Origin: a virus
Length of the DNA stretch: 49,115 bases
Direction: 5' to 3' (one strand)
Virus record (IMG/VR): IMGVR_UViG_3300017971_000369
Coordinates: 1 to 49,115 of that record
Positions 1 through 9,074 of the stretch are shown in pieces; position 1 is the stretch's first letter; every line of letters begins with the position of its first letter. The notes under the pieces are model-generated. The model did not search any database and had not been told where the DNA came from. It saw only the letters and a program-made list of their open reading frames with translations. Position numbers and translations under genes: made by a program.

Positions 1-531
1 GTACCATCCCCATCGTCGTCGGCGGGGCCGAACGCGCAGGCGGCCCCTCCGACTTCACCTCCCGCAACGGTCGCGTTGTCGCAAGAGCATCAAGCCGCTC
101 TGAACTTCGCGAGCAAGGTAGGTCGACAGATGTACATTGACCGGATTGACAAGCTGGTCAATTCGGGACGGATCACGCCGGACTACGCCAACAAGACGTT
201 GTCCCCCTACCTGAGCGACTTGCGGCTGTCGTTTGACGCGGATGGCAACCCAATGTCCGGCGAGCTGGACAAGCTATTGCTTGCCCTGGAAGCATTGCCG
301 CAGAACCAAGTGATCGGTGGATCGGTTGTCTCCGGGATCCGCAGCAACGGTCAGCAGATGTTTTCGTTGGCAACGCAACCGACCGAAGTTCCCAACGAAC
401 ACTTGTGGCGGGACAACACGGCGGAGCCGTCCGAAGACGAAGCGATTGACATTGTCAATCAGCAGTTTCAGAACACCGGTCGCAGCCACTTTATCCGGGG
501 TCCGCAACGCATGACCGGACGTCCGGTTTAA
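1..531 (+). CDS. Probable C-terminal part of prohead protease/scaffold protein (5' partial)
   Basis: The frame is open from the first base to the TAA at 529-531, so the true start lies outside the window. The first ~30 codons encode a Pro/Ala/Ser-rich linker, followed by a charged helical region and a disordered tail. No catalytic motif is visible. The gene sits directly before the decoration and major capsid genes, where tailed phages keep scaffold or protease-scaffold genes. The frame at 48337-49115 carries the protease part of such a protein and also ends in a Pro/Ala-rich linker, so I infer these are two parts of one gene. A TTG at 76 could act as an internal start but has no good ribosome-binding site. 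Confidence 0.55.
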   Translation, partial: VPSPSSSAGPNAQAAPPTSPPATVALSQEHQAALNFASKVGRQMYIDRIDKLVNSGRITPDYANKTLSPYLSDLRLSFDADGNPMSGELDKLLLALEALPQNQVIGGSVVSGIRSNGQQMFSLATQPTEVPNEHLWRDNTAEPSEDEAIDIVNQQFQNTGRSHFIRGPQRMTGRPV

Positions 532-543
532 CACGACGAATCA

Positions 544-584
544 GTTTTCTTTCCAGGTAACAAACGGAAGGCCGCCGAGCGGCC
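544..584 (+). promoter_or_regulatory. Recurrent leader element, copy 1 (variant)
   Basis: GTTTTCTTTCCAG at 544-556 is followed by an A-rich spacer and a hairpin with stem GGCCGC (570-575) and GCGGCC (579-584), loop CGA. The ribosome-binding site GAGGGAAG and the ATG at 603 follow. The stem sequence differs from the other copies but the layout is the same; the second hairpin is absent. Confidence 0.5.
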
Positions 585-602
585 CTGCAAGAGGGAAGTC
601 CG

Positions 603-1454
603 ATGGGTTTCGACTACACAGCATTCGCCTCCATTCCCGGAATCGAGGACGTCCGACAGACCGTCGAGTCTGAAATCTTCTGGGGCCCGTTCGAGTACAA
701 CCGTGCGTTCATCGTCCCCTGCTTCATTGACGCAAGCGGGACGCGGGACACCGGCGGCAGCCCGACCACCTTGATCCGCGCCGGAATGCTAATGGGTCAA
801 ATCCGGTCCAGCAAACTGCTGGTCGAGTGGAACCCTGCGGGGACCGATGGGTCGGAAGAAATTTACGGCCCGCTTCTCTACTCCCAGCAAACGCAACTCC
901 AAGGAACCGACAAAGACCGTTGGTTTGGATTCTGCGCGGTGGGTGGAAATGTCAAAGCTGCCAAGCTGCTTGTTCCTGGCGCTAGCTCCGCAGGGATCGA
1001 CGGGTCCGCGTACGAGTACGAAGTGGTTCGCCAGATGGCCGGTCGATTCAACTTCGACGGTCTCTACAACGTGTACAAAACGTCAGCACTGTACGGTGGC
1101 TGGCGAAAAGTCGTTGCGAAGACCGCTGACTACACGTTGACGGTTGACGACACCGGGTGCATTTTCACCAACACCGGCGAAACCGATCTGCTGACATTGA
1201 CTCTGCCTGCGGTTGCCAACAACCGAGGTCTTCGGTACGGCGTCTACGTCACCAACGATGCTGGAATCTCCATCGCGTCTGCTGCGGGGGACGACATCGT
1301 ATGCGACAACGATGCCGCCGCAGATTCGGTTACGGTTAGCACGACCGGGAAGTGTATCGGAACGTTCATCGAAATCCTCGGAGTTGGCGGCTCCGCTTGG
1401 TACACGATTACGCATCTCGCCGCCAGTGATCATGTGATTACCATCGCGACGTAA
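603..1454 (+). CDS. Putative head decoration protein
   Basis: 283 aa. The ATG at 603 has GAGGGAAG about 5 bases upstream. Residues ~55-130 resemble head decoration proteins of the lambda gpD type: a stretch (residues ~59-66, IRAGMLMG) like the 'aGtvlG' motif, then an acidic-glycine turn and a short strand near GGNVKAAKLLVPG. The C-terminal ~120 residues are Thr/Ala/Val-rich and look like a separate beta-sandwich found in phage structural proteins. It sits between the protease/scaffold gene and the major capsid gene, the usual place for a decoration or stabilisation protein. The family call is by resemblance only. Confidence 0.5.
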   Translation: MGFDYTAFASIPGIEDVRQTVESEIFWGPFEYNRAFIVPCFIDASGTRDTGGSPTTLIRAGMLMGQIRSSKLLVEWNPAGTDGSEEIYGPLLYSQQTQLQGTDKDRWFGFCAVGGNVKAAKLLVPGASSAGIDGSAYEYEVVRQMAGRFNFDGLYNVYKTSALYGGWRKVVAKTADYTLTVDDTGCIFTNTGETDLLTLTLPAVANNRGLRYGVYVTNDAGISIASAAGDDIVCDNDAAADSVTVSTTGKCIGTFIEILGVGGSAWYTITHLAASDHVITIAT

Positions 1455-1502
1455 TTCGAAAACGGTTTTCAACAAAAGCTCCGCGTTTAGGAAACGGTAA
1501 AA

Positions 1503-2654
1503 ATGGCCACGAATGTAGCACTCCACCAGCTTCTGGGGTCGACCACGGTTACCCGTGCGATTAGCCAGATCAAGACGCCCATGTCGCGTCTTCAGGATTT
1601 CTTCGGCGCGGGGCCGGGCGGACCCAATACCAATCAAGTCGGCGGGAAGAACTTCGGTTGGGACATCTTCGACCGGACGCGGAGCATTGCCACGGGACGC
1701 CCGCCAGGGACCGGACCCGCAACCATCGCACCGCAAGTGGTCGGTCACGTCTCCGCCGCCGCTTACCGCGCTCACGAGAAGATCACCCTGCTGGAGGAAA
1801 GAATCTTCCGAACCCGCCCGATTGGAGGTCAGTGGGGTGAAGTGGACGTCCGGGGTCAAGCGTACGTCACCCGTCAAGAGCAGTACATCGCGCAGCGATT
1901 TCGCAACAGTCGTGAGTTGATGTTGGCCGCCATGCTTCGCGGTCAGCTCTATCTTACGATCAACGGTGACGATCTTGTCCCGACGCTCGCAAGTGGCGAC
2001 GTTACGATTGACTTCAAAATCCCTGCCGGTAACAAGAGCCAGCTCGACCTTACCGGGGCGGGGAGCATTATCGGGACGTCGTGGGACACCGACGCCGACA
2101 CTGACGGGACGTACGAAGGAACCATCGTTGACGACTGTCTCGATATCAACAGCGCGTTCGAGCAGCTCCACGGTTATCCCCTCCGCCACGTCTGGGTCAA
2201 CAGTACCCTCATGAAATACGTGATGAACACCGCCCAACTTCAGAACGTGGCAGGGACCGCGAACCGGGTATTCACGTTGTTTCAGCCGACGGGGTTGACA
2301 AACGACGACGGCGTTGAGGACACCGGTTTCAACGTCGTTTTCGAAGCGATGCCGTGGCTGACGTGGCACGTCTACGACGGCGGCTTGGACGTCAATGGAA
2401 CGTTCACCAAACTGATCGCAGATAGCACTGCGATTTTCATGCCTGACCCCGATCCTAACTGGTTCGAAATGCTGGAAGGGTCGGAAGTGGTCGCGGAAAA
2501 CGTCATGGATGCGGGGAACGAACGGTTCGGCTTGCAAGCTTGGACGACGCGGGTGATCGACCCCGCGGGGTTCGACCTGAAAGCGTTGGACGTCTGCTTG
2601 CCGGCCCTTTACATTCCGAAGTGCATCGCGTATGGGACGGTGATTTTTACGTAA
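1503..2654 (+). CDS. Major capsid protein
   Basis: 383 aa, translated from an ATG with AGGAAACGG upstream. The protein builds the icosahedral shell and is expected to have the HK97 fold. Support: the length; an N-terminal segment with phenylalanine and glycine clusters; a central long-helix region (YIAQRFRNSRELMLAAML, residues ~129-146) typical of the spine helix of gpE-like capsid proteins; and a C-terminal beta-rich domain. It follows the protease and decoration genes and is terminated by a strong hairpin at 2690-2725, as expected for a highly expressed gene. I am confident of the role and less so of the subfamily. Confidence 0.8.
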   Translation: MATNVALHQLLGSTTVTRAISQIKTPMSRLQDFFGAGPGGPNTNQVGGKNFGWDIFDRTRSIATGRPPGTGPATIAPQVVGHVSAAAYRAHEKITLLEERIFRTRPIGGQWGEVDVRGQAYVTRQEQYIAQRFRNSRELMLAAMLRGQLYLTINGDDLVPTLASGDVTIDFKIPAGNKSQLDLTGAGSIIGTSWDTDADTDGTYEGTIVDDCLDINSAFEQLHGYPLRHVWVNSTLMKYVMNTAQLQNVAGTANRVFTLFQPTGLTNDDGVEDTGFNVVFEAMPWLTWHVYDGGLDVNGTFTKLIADSTAIFMPDPDPNWFEMLEGSEVVAENVMDAGNERFGLQAWTTRVIDPAGFDLKALDVCLPALYIPKCIAYGTVIFT

Positions 2655-2689
2655 TCGCAAGAGCATCGGAAGGCGTCTCCTTTTTCGGT

Positions 2690-2725
2690 GGGCGGGTGAG
2701 GCGAGGGACCTTGCCCGCCCTTTTT
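2690..2725 (+). terminator. Rho-independent terminator after the capsid gene
   Basis: Perfect 7-bp stem GGGCGGG (2690-2696) / CCCGCCC (2714-2720), a 17-nt loop, then TTTTT (2721-2725). It lies 36 bp after the capsid stop codon and just before the next leader element. Confidence 0.8.
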
Positions 2726-2730
2726 CGTGG

Positions 2731-2787
2731 TATTATCTCTCCAGTAGTCCCCGACGGGACGTCCGAAAACTAGTGAACAGGTGTACA
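2731..2787 (+). promoter_or_regulatory. Recurrent leader element, copy 2
   Basis: TATTATCTCTCCAG (2731-2744), hairpin GTCCC-CGAC-GGGAC (2747-2760), an A-rich spacer, then an imperfect second palindrome TGAAC-AGGT-GTACA (2773-2786) directly before ATG 2789. TATTAT could serve as a -10 box with the start of transcription near CTCTCC, but no good -35 box lies upstream here. Confidence 0.65.
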
Positions 2788-2788
2788 G

Positions 2789-5665
2789 ATGCCGAGACGT
2801 CCTTATTACATTCTTGCTGGATACAGAAGACGTCGCGTAACGGGGTTCTCTTGGACCAAGGTCACCAACCAGGTCATTCGCTACAACCCATCGGACACGG
2901 ACAATCCACCGGTAACGCGGACCAGTGCCAGTTTCGATGGGACGAACTGGTTGGCAGCGACTACGGCCAACTTTCGGTCAGCCGATTCTAGTGGATCGAT
3001 CTTCGGATGGGTGTACATTCCCGCAACGACGGCAACCCAGACCATCTTTTCAACCGCTGATACGGCCACAGCCAATTACTACCTGGCACTGAGTATCCTC
3101 GGGACCGGTGCGTTTCAGATCGACCAGAAGAACAATGACACTGCTGATCAAGTCGCAACGACCGACACGGGATACGATGATGGTGCATGGCACTTTGTTG
3201 AACTACGGTCGAGTGGTACGGCGTGGTCCATTCGCGTTGACAAGACGGATTTGACACTTGACACACCAGCCAGTGGGACCAACAGTGGCGATTGGTTTGC
3301 GGATACCACGGCGCGGGACAACGTAGTTCTCGGTGCGTTGGTTACAAGCTCTACCAGCCAAAACATGATTGGCCGGCTGGACCACTTCTACATCACCAAC
3401 ACACCTCTGACGGACACCGAGCACGATTATCTAGCGGACAACAAATTAGGTTTTGACGACGCCGAAGCCTACCTTGGCTCTGGCCGAATCGTTTTCGCCC
3501 CGCCCCTGAACAACACGTCCCCTGGCGTCTGGCCGGACCTGTCCGCCAGCGAGTTACACCTGACCGAGTACGGGACTGCTAAGGGGGTGACGTTTGCTAG
3601 TGCGAGTAGTCAGTATGCTAGTAGTGACGCAACGCCGACTGGTGCTTATCCGATAGCAATGGGATGCAGTTTTAAAACTACGTCCTCACCAGATACTAGT
3701 ACGCAAGGCTTGATATGGTTTGGCGACAAAGACTCAAGTGACGACTTTCAGGCTTTATTTCTTTTGGGTGGTACCGATGTGGTAGCACGATCCATTAGCA
3801 ACTCTGATGCGGCCCGTGATGCCAGAAGTACAGGAATCAACCCTGATGATGGCGCGTGGCATGCCATTGGTGGGATTTTCACTAGCTCCAGTAGGACTGT
3901 TGTGGTTGAAGGGGATAGCGTTACCGAATCAACAGCACAAGCAATAGGTGTGACGTATGATAGATTATCCATTGCTATGTTCCGGGACGCAAGTCCGAAC
4001 AATCCGTTCAATGGCACGTTAGATAATTGTTGGTTATATCAAGGTGGTACAGCGCTAACTGTGGCGCAGGTAAATTGGCTCCGCACCGGCGGCCCCTCTG
4101 GCGGCCCTGCCACTTACCGCGATGTACAGACTTCCAACCACCCCGATAATCCGGGCATCTCCAATCTGCGGGCCTGGTACAAACTGAACGAATCAAGTGG
4201 AACCACGCTGGTCAACGTCCACAACCCAGGAACGTATGACCTAACCACTCAGAACAGCCCGACACTCGGTGCCACCGGCCACGTGATCGACTACCCTGGC
4301 TGGGCAGACGGGACGGTGGAAGCGGATACGGAAGTGGAAGATCGGGCACTGAGGTTCAATGGGACGAATCAGTATGCTTCCAGAGCGGTAACCGGGTTTC
4401 GCAGCACGGATACAACGGGTTCATGGTCGTTTTGGTTTCAAGAGTCTAAAATTGGTACTGCAAACATTGCTTTGATCGGGTCCAGTGATGGCGGTACGGG
4501 AAACAACACAGTTGAAATATATCTTACTACTACGTCCAAATTGCAACTACTGTTGCGTACGGGTGGGGCGAATTTATCAGGAATTATTTCCGACGCGACG
4601 TTCGTAAATAACACCCTACATCATGTAGTCGTTGTATCTAACGGCACGGACTACGACCTATACGTGAATGGGTCTCCAAGCACGTTCGCGGTAAACGTCG
4701 CTGACGACGGCAAATGGTATGCAGCCGTTGGTTCAAGGACCAATTTGACGTTTGCCTCAAGGGTGCGTTCATCGGCTCAAGATTACATGACGGGTGTAAT
4801 TGACGAGCCGATGTATTTTAATTCAGCGCTAAACACGGACGACGCATCAGAACTTTACAACGGCGGCGCTGGCGTTTTAGCCGCCGACCTGATCAGCGGT
4901 GCCGTATCACTCACCAGTGGCAAGAAACCCATCCACGCATGGCCTCTCAATTCCCGTAGTGCCGCAGGGGCTACCGCAGACATCGGCACCACAGGCGGTC
5001 TGACCCTAACGCTCAACAATTCCCCCACCGACGCCGCAGGCATCCCAGCGGGGCGAGTGATCGGGGGAAGCGTGTACAAACTGCCGGACCTGTCGGGCAA
5101 CTCACGCAACGCATTGCAAACGGACATCACTAAGCGGCGGTGGCTGTCCTCGGAATCTGTGGGAACCGTGTTGTCCGGGGATACGGTTAGCAAGTATCTA
5201 CAGACAGCATCGTTTACGGCAGTATCTCAGCCGACGACCGTAGTACTCGTGACCAAGGTAACAGCACCCACAACGGCCCAATCTATGTTTGACGGAATTG
5301 CAGCGGCCAATGAGCACGGCGTGAGAACAAAAGTCACGACGGGGGTCATCCAAATTGACGGCGGAACCGAGGTAGACGGTACCGCAACCGTCGATGCGGC
5401 CACATGGACCATCTGGACGATCATCTTCAACGGTGCATCCAGTAAAATCTATAAGAACGGCGGGACACCGCAGACGGTCAACGCCGGGTCCGAGGGTATC
5501 ACCGGTGCGACCATCGGGGCCTTGTACGATGGCACGCTGGCAATGGGCGGCAGCCACGGCGACATCATGGTCAAGGAAGGTGCGATCAGTGTAGCCAATC
5601 ACAATGCGATGGGACGGTATCTGGCCACCATCTACGGAATTACATGGAACACAGTGTCGGCATGA
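2789..5665 (+). CDS. Tail fibre/adhesin with about four LamG-like domains
   Basis: 958 aa. I see four consecutive concanavalin-A/LamG-like modules (roughly residues 35-225, 262-435, 460-700, 760-958). They carry repeated signatures: 'FDGTNWLAATT', 'FASASSQYASS', 'FNGTNQYASRA' at the start, 'DDGAWH' or 'VNNTLHHVVVVSNGT' strands in the middle, and a final '(I/L)D..(Y/W)(I/F)... L' strand with an Ala-Asp/Glu helix. Such jelly rolls bind glycans or protein surfaces, so a host-recognition or virion-surface role is inferred. No signal peptide. DNA of modules 2 and 3 (about 3590-4080 and 4440-4860) looks more AT-rich than its surroundings, suggesting module exchange. Confidence 0.65.
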   Translation: MPRRPYYILAGYRRRRVTGFSWTKVTNQVIRYNPSDTDNPPVTRTSASFDGTNWLAATTANFRSADSSGSIFGWVYIPATTATQTIFSTADTATANYYLALSILGTGAFQIDQKNNDTADQVATTDTGYDDGAWHFVELRSSGTAWSIRVDKTDLTLDTPASGTNSGDWFADTTARDNVVLGALVTSSTSQNMIGRLDHFYITNTPLTDTEHDYLADNKLGFDDAEAYLGSGRIVFAPPLNNTSPGVWPDLSASELHLTEYGTAKGVTFASASSQYASSDATPTGAYPIAMGCSFKTTSSPDTSTQGLIWFGDKDSSDDFQALFLLGGTDVVARSISNSDAARDARSTGINPDDGAWHAIGGIFTSSSRTVVVEGDSVTESTAQAIGVTYDRLSIAMFRDASPNNPFNGTLDNCWLYQGGTALTVAQVNWLRTGGPSGGPATYRDVQTSNHPDNPGISNLRAWYKLNESSGTTLVNVHNPGTYDLTTQNSPTLGATGHVIDYPGWADGTVEADTEVEDRALRFNGTNQYASRAVTGFRSTDTTGSWSFWFQESKIGTANIALIGSSDGGTGNNTVEIYLTTTSKLQLLLRTGGANLSGIISDATFVNNTLHHVVVVSNGTDYDLYVNGSPSTFAVNVADDGKWYAAVGSRTNLTFASRVRSSAQDYMTGVIDEPMYFNSALNTDDASELYNGGAGVLAADLISGAVSLTSGKKPIHAWPLNSRSAAGATADIGTTGGLTLTLNNSPTDAAGIPAGRVIGGSVYKLPDLSGNSRNALQTDITKRRWLSSESVGTVLSGDTVSKYLQTASFTAVSQPTTVVLVTKVTAPTTAQSMFDGIAAANEHGVRTKVTTGVIQIDGGTEVDGTATVDAATWTIWTIIFNGASSKIYKNGGTPQTVNAGSEGITGATIGALYDGTLAMGGSHGDIMVKEGAISVANHNAMGRYLATIYGITWNTVSA

Positions 5666-6408
5666 GTGTAAAACAGCAATACGTAGCGGCAGTCAGTAAC
5701 GCAGACGTTGACGACCTACGCACCGCACTGGCAGCAGTCAGCGGCGATTGGGCCGCGTATCTATTCCGCGAGGCAGTGATCCGGGACGACGATCCGGATG
5801 ACCTGGACCCGCCGCGAGGTTGGGCTGTGGTAACGCCGAGGACGTGGCAGCAGCGAGAGCTAGAGCTGTTCAAGCAAACCGTTCAGGCGGTCAATCCTGG
5901 CTCGCTACAGTACCGGCAAGTACCGGCCAAACTATTTGACGAGGACTTGGCCGAGGATCAGACACTAGACGCATGGTTTGCGACGAACGGTTTTCGGCGG
6001 CGTGGCGTGGTCATGGTGTCGGTAGGGCACGCATCGGCAGATGGCACTGAGGATGCTCAGGACACGACCACCAGCTACATTTTGGTCAACCAGTGGACGA
6101 CACTGGACCGCATGGTGCAGATGAGTCGCAGCGGGCAACGCTTTGAGTTAAACCTCGGCGGAACGTACCGGTTGTCGGTATCCCTGGAATTCGAAGCGGT
6201 ACAGGGGACGCTGTTTGGTTTCAGGGCGGTGCGGAATGCGGGTGTGGTAGGTGATGAATTGGTCAGCGGTGACGGTGAAGCGGTGGGCAGCATCGAAGGT
6301 ACTCTGTCTGCAGGTGATCTCATCGGGTTGGCTGTACGAAGCAGTCAGGCGGCATCCTTCAAATTGCTGGCCGGATCGGAAATACGATTGAAGAGGATTG
6401 CGTCATGA
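5662..6408 (+). CDS. Virion protein with C-terminal jelly-roll-like domain
   Basis: 248 aa. I chose ATG 5662 because it forms an ATGA overlap with the preceding stop. The N-terminal half has a mixed helical region (WAAYLFREAVIRDDDP) and several Asp-rich turns. The last ~110 residues alternate short hydrophobic strands with glycine turns (RFELNLGGTYRLSVSLEF, then GTLFGFRAVRN, and a terminal SAGDLIGLAVRSS), the pattern of C1q/TNF-like or receptor-binding jelly rolls in phage tails. It is translationally coupled to the LamG fibre and the beta-helix protein, so a place in the same adsorption apparatus is likely. No enzymatic motif seen. Confidence 0.45.
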   Translation: MSVKQQYVAAVSNADVDDLRTALAAVSGDWAAYLFREAVIRDDDPDDLDPPRGWAVVTPRTWQQRELELFKQTVQAVNPGSLQYRQVPAKLFDEDLAEDQTLDAWFATNGFRRRGVVMVSVGHASADGTEDAQDTTTSYILVNQWTTLDRMVQMSRSGQRFELNLGGTYRLSVSLEFEAVQGTLFGFRAVRNAGVVGDELVSGDGEAVGSIEGTLSAGDLIGLAVRSSQAASFKLLAGSEIRLKRIAS

Positions 6409-8225
6409 CAACATATCGCCTCAATTCTGGTCAGCCGTTGCAACCGATGCTGGACAACCTGCGAGGTGGTGACGTTCTTGAGCTTGAGGCCGGGGCGGTG
6501 TGGTCTGGCGGATTCCTGTTACCGCAGAACCGCACCACACAGCCGATCACGATTCGCACCACGTACACCGGATGGGAATCCAGCGTGCGTGTCGGGCCGG
6601 CAGACGCACCGAAAATGGCAACGCTGGAAGTACCTGGTTCGTCACCAGTTCTGCGAGCGCAGGCAAACTCTCACGGTTTTGTTCTGGAAGGGCTGGAACT
6701 TCGAGTAGCTGCGGACTACACGAACATGCAGTACAACCTGCTATCGTGGGGTTATCACCGAGACGCCAATACACAGATCAGTGTTCTTGAAGAACTGCCA
6801 GCCAATATCATCATCAAGCATTGCTATGTACACGGGCACGCGACCAGTAGCAGTCGAAGAGGTACGGTATTGAACTGCAACGGCGCGACGGTCGAAGACT
6901 GTTACTTCGCGGACTTCCATCAAGCTGGATTCGACTCGCAAGCTATCGGCTGCTGGAATAGTCCAGGAAACCTTGTCATCCGCAACTGCTACTTGGAAGG
7001 TGCTGGAGAGAATGTATTGTTCGGTGGTGGTGGTGCTGGACTCGGCGCTGAAGGCAATCCGGACGGTATTCTGATCGAACGGTGCCACTTCCGAAAACCC
7101 TTGCACTGGTTCAAGTGCGAGGCTGAATGGGACGGACGCGAGCCTCTATGGACGATCAAGAACCTACTAGAATTCAAAGTAGGGTCGAATATCGTTGTGC
7201 GCAGTAACGTGCTGGAAAACAACTGGGCACACGCGCAGCATGGGCAGGCTATTGTCATCACGCCGCGAGAAGGACCAATAGGCGACATTTTGATCGAGGA
7301 CAACATCATCCTACACAGCGCAGCCGTTGCAGCGATTGCAGACACGGGTCCTGGCATCGGTAATGTCACTTGGCGAAACAACTTGGTGTATGACATCCGA
7401 CGAGGACAAACAAACAATGGTACGAGCCGAGGACAAAACTACAGTTTCAATATAGCTGGACGAAGAGACGGGACTCGGATACCGTCCGTGGCGATGGTCG
7501 GCAACACGTTTGCCCACGGTTGGGAAAACGCAAATCTTATGGGCACAAACCCATCGGAAAATCACTCACAAGGCTTTATTAACTTCACTCGCAATTCGGT
7601 TGCGCAGTTTACATGTCGGGATAACATTATCGCGTTGGGAAACTACGGCCTGATGCTGGATGCTGGCGGTGGTGGCGTAGCGGCGTTGGACGGGGGATGT
7701 GACGAGTACAACTACGGCCACAACGTGACAATCGCGGAAAATCCGCAGTCATCGTACCCGGCAATCAACGATGACATTGCACTACCGATAACGACACCGT
7801 TGGCGGAAGTGTTTCAGGAACCCGAAGTGTGGAACATGCGACCCGTGCAGCAGTACGCCGGATACGGATGCAATGCGGATCGGCTCTACAATCTTGCAGA
7901 ACAAGTCAGACTAGGAAAATTCGACATGCCACAAGCGACATACAGGTGCACCGCGACTTGGACACCAGGCACCGGCGCGGACGCTCAGTTGATTCAATGG
8001 TTTATAGATTCTGTCATGATCCACAATATGAGTTTGGATGCCGGTGCAACTCAAGACATTCGGCAAATCCCGGCAGATCCGGGACAGGTGATCCGAGTTC
8101 AAGTCGCCGGCGAAAACCAGCACGGGGCGGCAGAGTGGCGGACTGTATCCGTTACTGTGCCCAACAACGGAACGCCGCCGACGCCAGTCAGCGGTTTAAC
8201 ATTATCTATCGAGAAGATCACCTAA
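6405..8225 (+). CDS. Right-handed beta-helix tail spike or depolymerase
   Basis: 606 aa; its start overlaps the previous stop as ATGA. Residues ~15-400 contain many short rungs of the type 'ITIR', 'NIIIKHCYVHGH', 'NLVIRNCYLEG', 'NIVVRSNVLENN', 'DILIEDNIILHS', 'NVTWRNNLVYD', the pectate-lyase-like parallel beta-helix pattern of phage spikes and polysaccharide lyases. After residue ~500 an Ig-like domain follows (ATYRCTATWTPGTGADAQ...), similar to the C-terminus of the cysteine peptidase at 20612. Glycan cleavage or binding on the host surface is inferred; catalytic residues cannot be assigned by eye. Confidence 0.6.
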   Translation: MTTYRLNSGQPLQPMLDNLRGGDVLELEAGAVWSGGFLLPQNRTTQPITIRTTYTGWESSVRVGPADAPKMATLEVPGSSPVLRAQANSHGFVLEGLELRVAADYTNMQYNLLSWGYHRDANTQISVLEELPANIIIKHCYVHGHATSSSRRGTVLNCNGATVEDCYFADFHQAGFDSQAIGCWNSPGNLVIRNCYLEGAGENVLFGGGGAGLGAEGNPDGILIERCHFRKPLHWFKCEAEWDGREPLWTIKNLLEFKVGSNIVVRSNVLENNWAHAQHGQAIVITPREGPIGDILIEDNIILHSAAVAAIADTGPGIGNVTWRNNLVYDIRRGQTNNGTSRGQNYSFNIAGRRDGTRIPSVAMVGNTFAHGWENANLMGTNPSENHSQGFINFTRNSVAQFTCRDNIIALGNYGLMLDAGGGGVAALDGGCDEYNYGHNVTIAENPQSSYPAINDDIALPITTPLAEVFQEPEVWNMRPVQQYAGYGCNADRLYNLAEQVRLGKFDMPQATYRCTATWTPGTGADAQLIQWFIDSVMIHNMSLDAGATQDIRQIPADPGQVIRVQVAGENQHGAAEWRTVSVTVPNNGTPPTPVSGLTLSIEKIT

Positions 8226-8235
8226 AGGACGAACC

Positions 8236-8640
8236 ATGCAAACCGTCAAGGCACGATTTCGGGGCCAAAACCCAGACGACCGATCCCTTACCATTCCTGC
8301 CGGCGAGCCGGTTCGGATTGAACTGTGGTCCGAGGCACACTATTACGGGCCGAAGATTGACTCGTACGACGGATTGTTACCAGACGCGGAGGATCCCCAC
8401 GCCGGCCCACAACCCAACAAGGATCGACCTGGTACGCTGAAGATTACGGAACACGGATTGCTTGGTGATGGGGACGGTGTATGGCTGGTCGCGCAGATGG
8501 ATGAGCCAGACGCCGTGGCCATTTTGCAGGTCTACTGTCATTCCATTTACCCGCACCCGTTTGCCGACGATCAAACAAAGTACATGCAAGCCAAGTTGGC
8601 GTTGCTTGTTTCAACGAGAACCGATTTTGAATTGCTTTAA
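8236..8640 (+). CDS. Hypothetical virion-region protein
   Basis: 134 aa, with AAAGGACG just before the ATG. The sequence is hydrophilic with several likely beta strands (SLTIPAGEPVRIEL, TLKITEHGLL, VWLVAQMDEPDAVAILQVYC) and no membrane segment or known motif. It lies between the beta-helix spike and another small structural-type protein, in the same transcriptional direction. I do not recognise the family; a small virion or chaperone role is possible only from context. Confidence 0.5.
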   Translation: MQTVKARFRGQNPDDRSLTIPAGEPVRIELWSEAHYYGPKIDSYDGLLPDAEDPHAGPQPNKDRPGTLKITEHGLLGDGDGVWLVAQMDEPDAVAILQVYCHSIYPHPFADDQTKYMQAKLALLVSTRTDFELL

Positions 8641-8651
8641 GAGAGCTTGCT

Positions 8652-9008
8652 ATGGGCCACTTACTCGGCGAGCTTCGCGTCAACGATGACAACCTTCTTC
8701 ACAAAGGAGAAGACAACGCGGTCCAACTGCGCGGGCTTCGCAACACTGACGACCCCGCAACGTTCGTTGACGACGGGACGTTAACGTTCACATTGAAGGA
8801 CATGGACGGCGATGCTGTCTCGGGAGCTGAAAACATCAGCATGACATACGAGACAGACTCCGATGGAGTATACGTTGGCCTTGTTCAGCAAAGCGTCAGC
8901 TTGACAATACACACTCACTATTTCTTGGAGGTTTCTATGTCGGACGGGACCGATACCGGTTTCCGCCGACGACGACTTTGGTGTAATTATCACCGGTCCC
9001 GCCCCTAG
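8652..9008 (+). CDS. Hypothetical small beta-rich protein
   Basis: 118 aa. The core (DGTLTFTLKDMDGDAVSGAENISM, then a glycine-tyrosine strand near DGVYVGLV, then HYFLEVSMSDG) reads as an Ig-like beta sandwich common in small phage structural proteins. The last 15 residues are abruptly Arg-rich (GFRRRRLWCNYHRSRP). The +1 alternative frame of the same bases reads DFGVIITGPAP, which looks more natural, so a frameshift (biological or sequencing) near 8968 is possible. The stop codon TAG leads straight into leader element copy 3. Confidence 0.5.
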   Translation: MGHLLGELRVNDDNLLHKGEDNAVQLRGLRNTDDPATFVDDGTLTFTLKDMDGDAVSGAENISMTYETDSDGVYVGLVQQSVSLTIHTHYFLEVSMSDGTDTGFRRRRLWCNYHRSRP

Positions 9009-9065
9009 ATTTTCTCTCCAGAGATCCCGACGGGAACCCCAAAATTTAGTGTACGTTTGTATACT
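9009..9065 (+). promoter_or_regulatory. Recurrent leader element, copy 3
   Basis: ATTTTCTCTCCAG (9009-9021) directly after a TAG stop; hairpin TCCC-GAC-GGGA (9025-9035); second hairpin AGTGTAC-GTTT-GTATACT (9048-9065), a 7-bp stem with one G-U pair; then GGAGAAAAG and ATG 9075. The opening TTTTCTCTCCAG is nearly complementary to the CTGGAGAAAA of the ribosome-binding site (9064-9073), so this leader could hide its own translation start. Confidence 0.65.
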
Positions 9066-9074
9066 GGAGAAAAG

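Noticed and set aside
1083-2666. 527-aa open frame on the minus strand
   Set aside because: It is antisense to the capsid and decoration genes, has no ribosome-binding site and reads as low-quality sequence; it is a shadow of codon bias.
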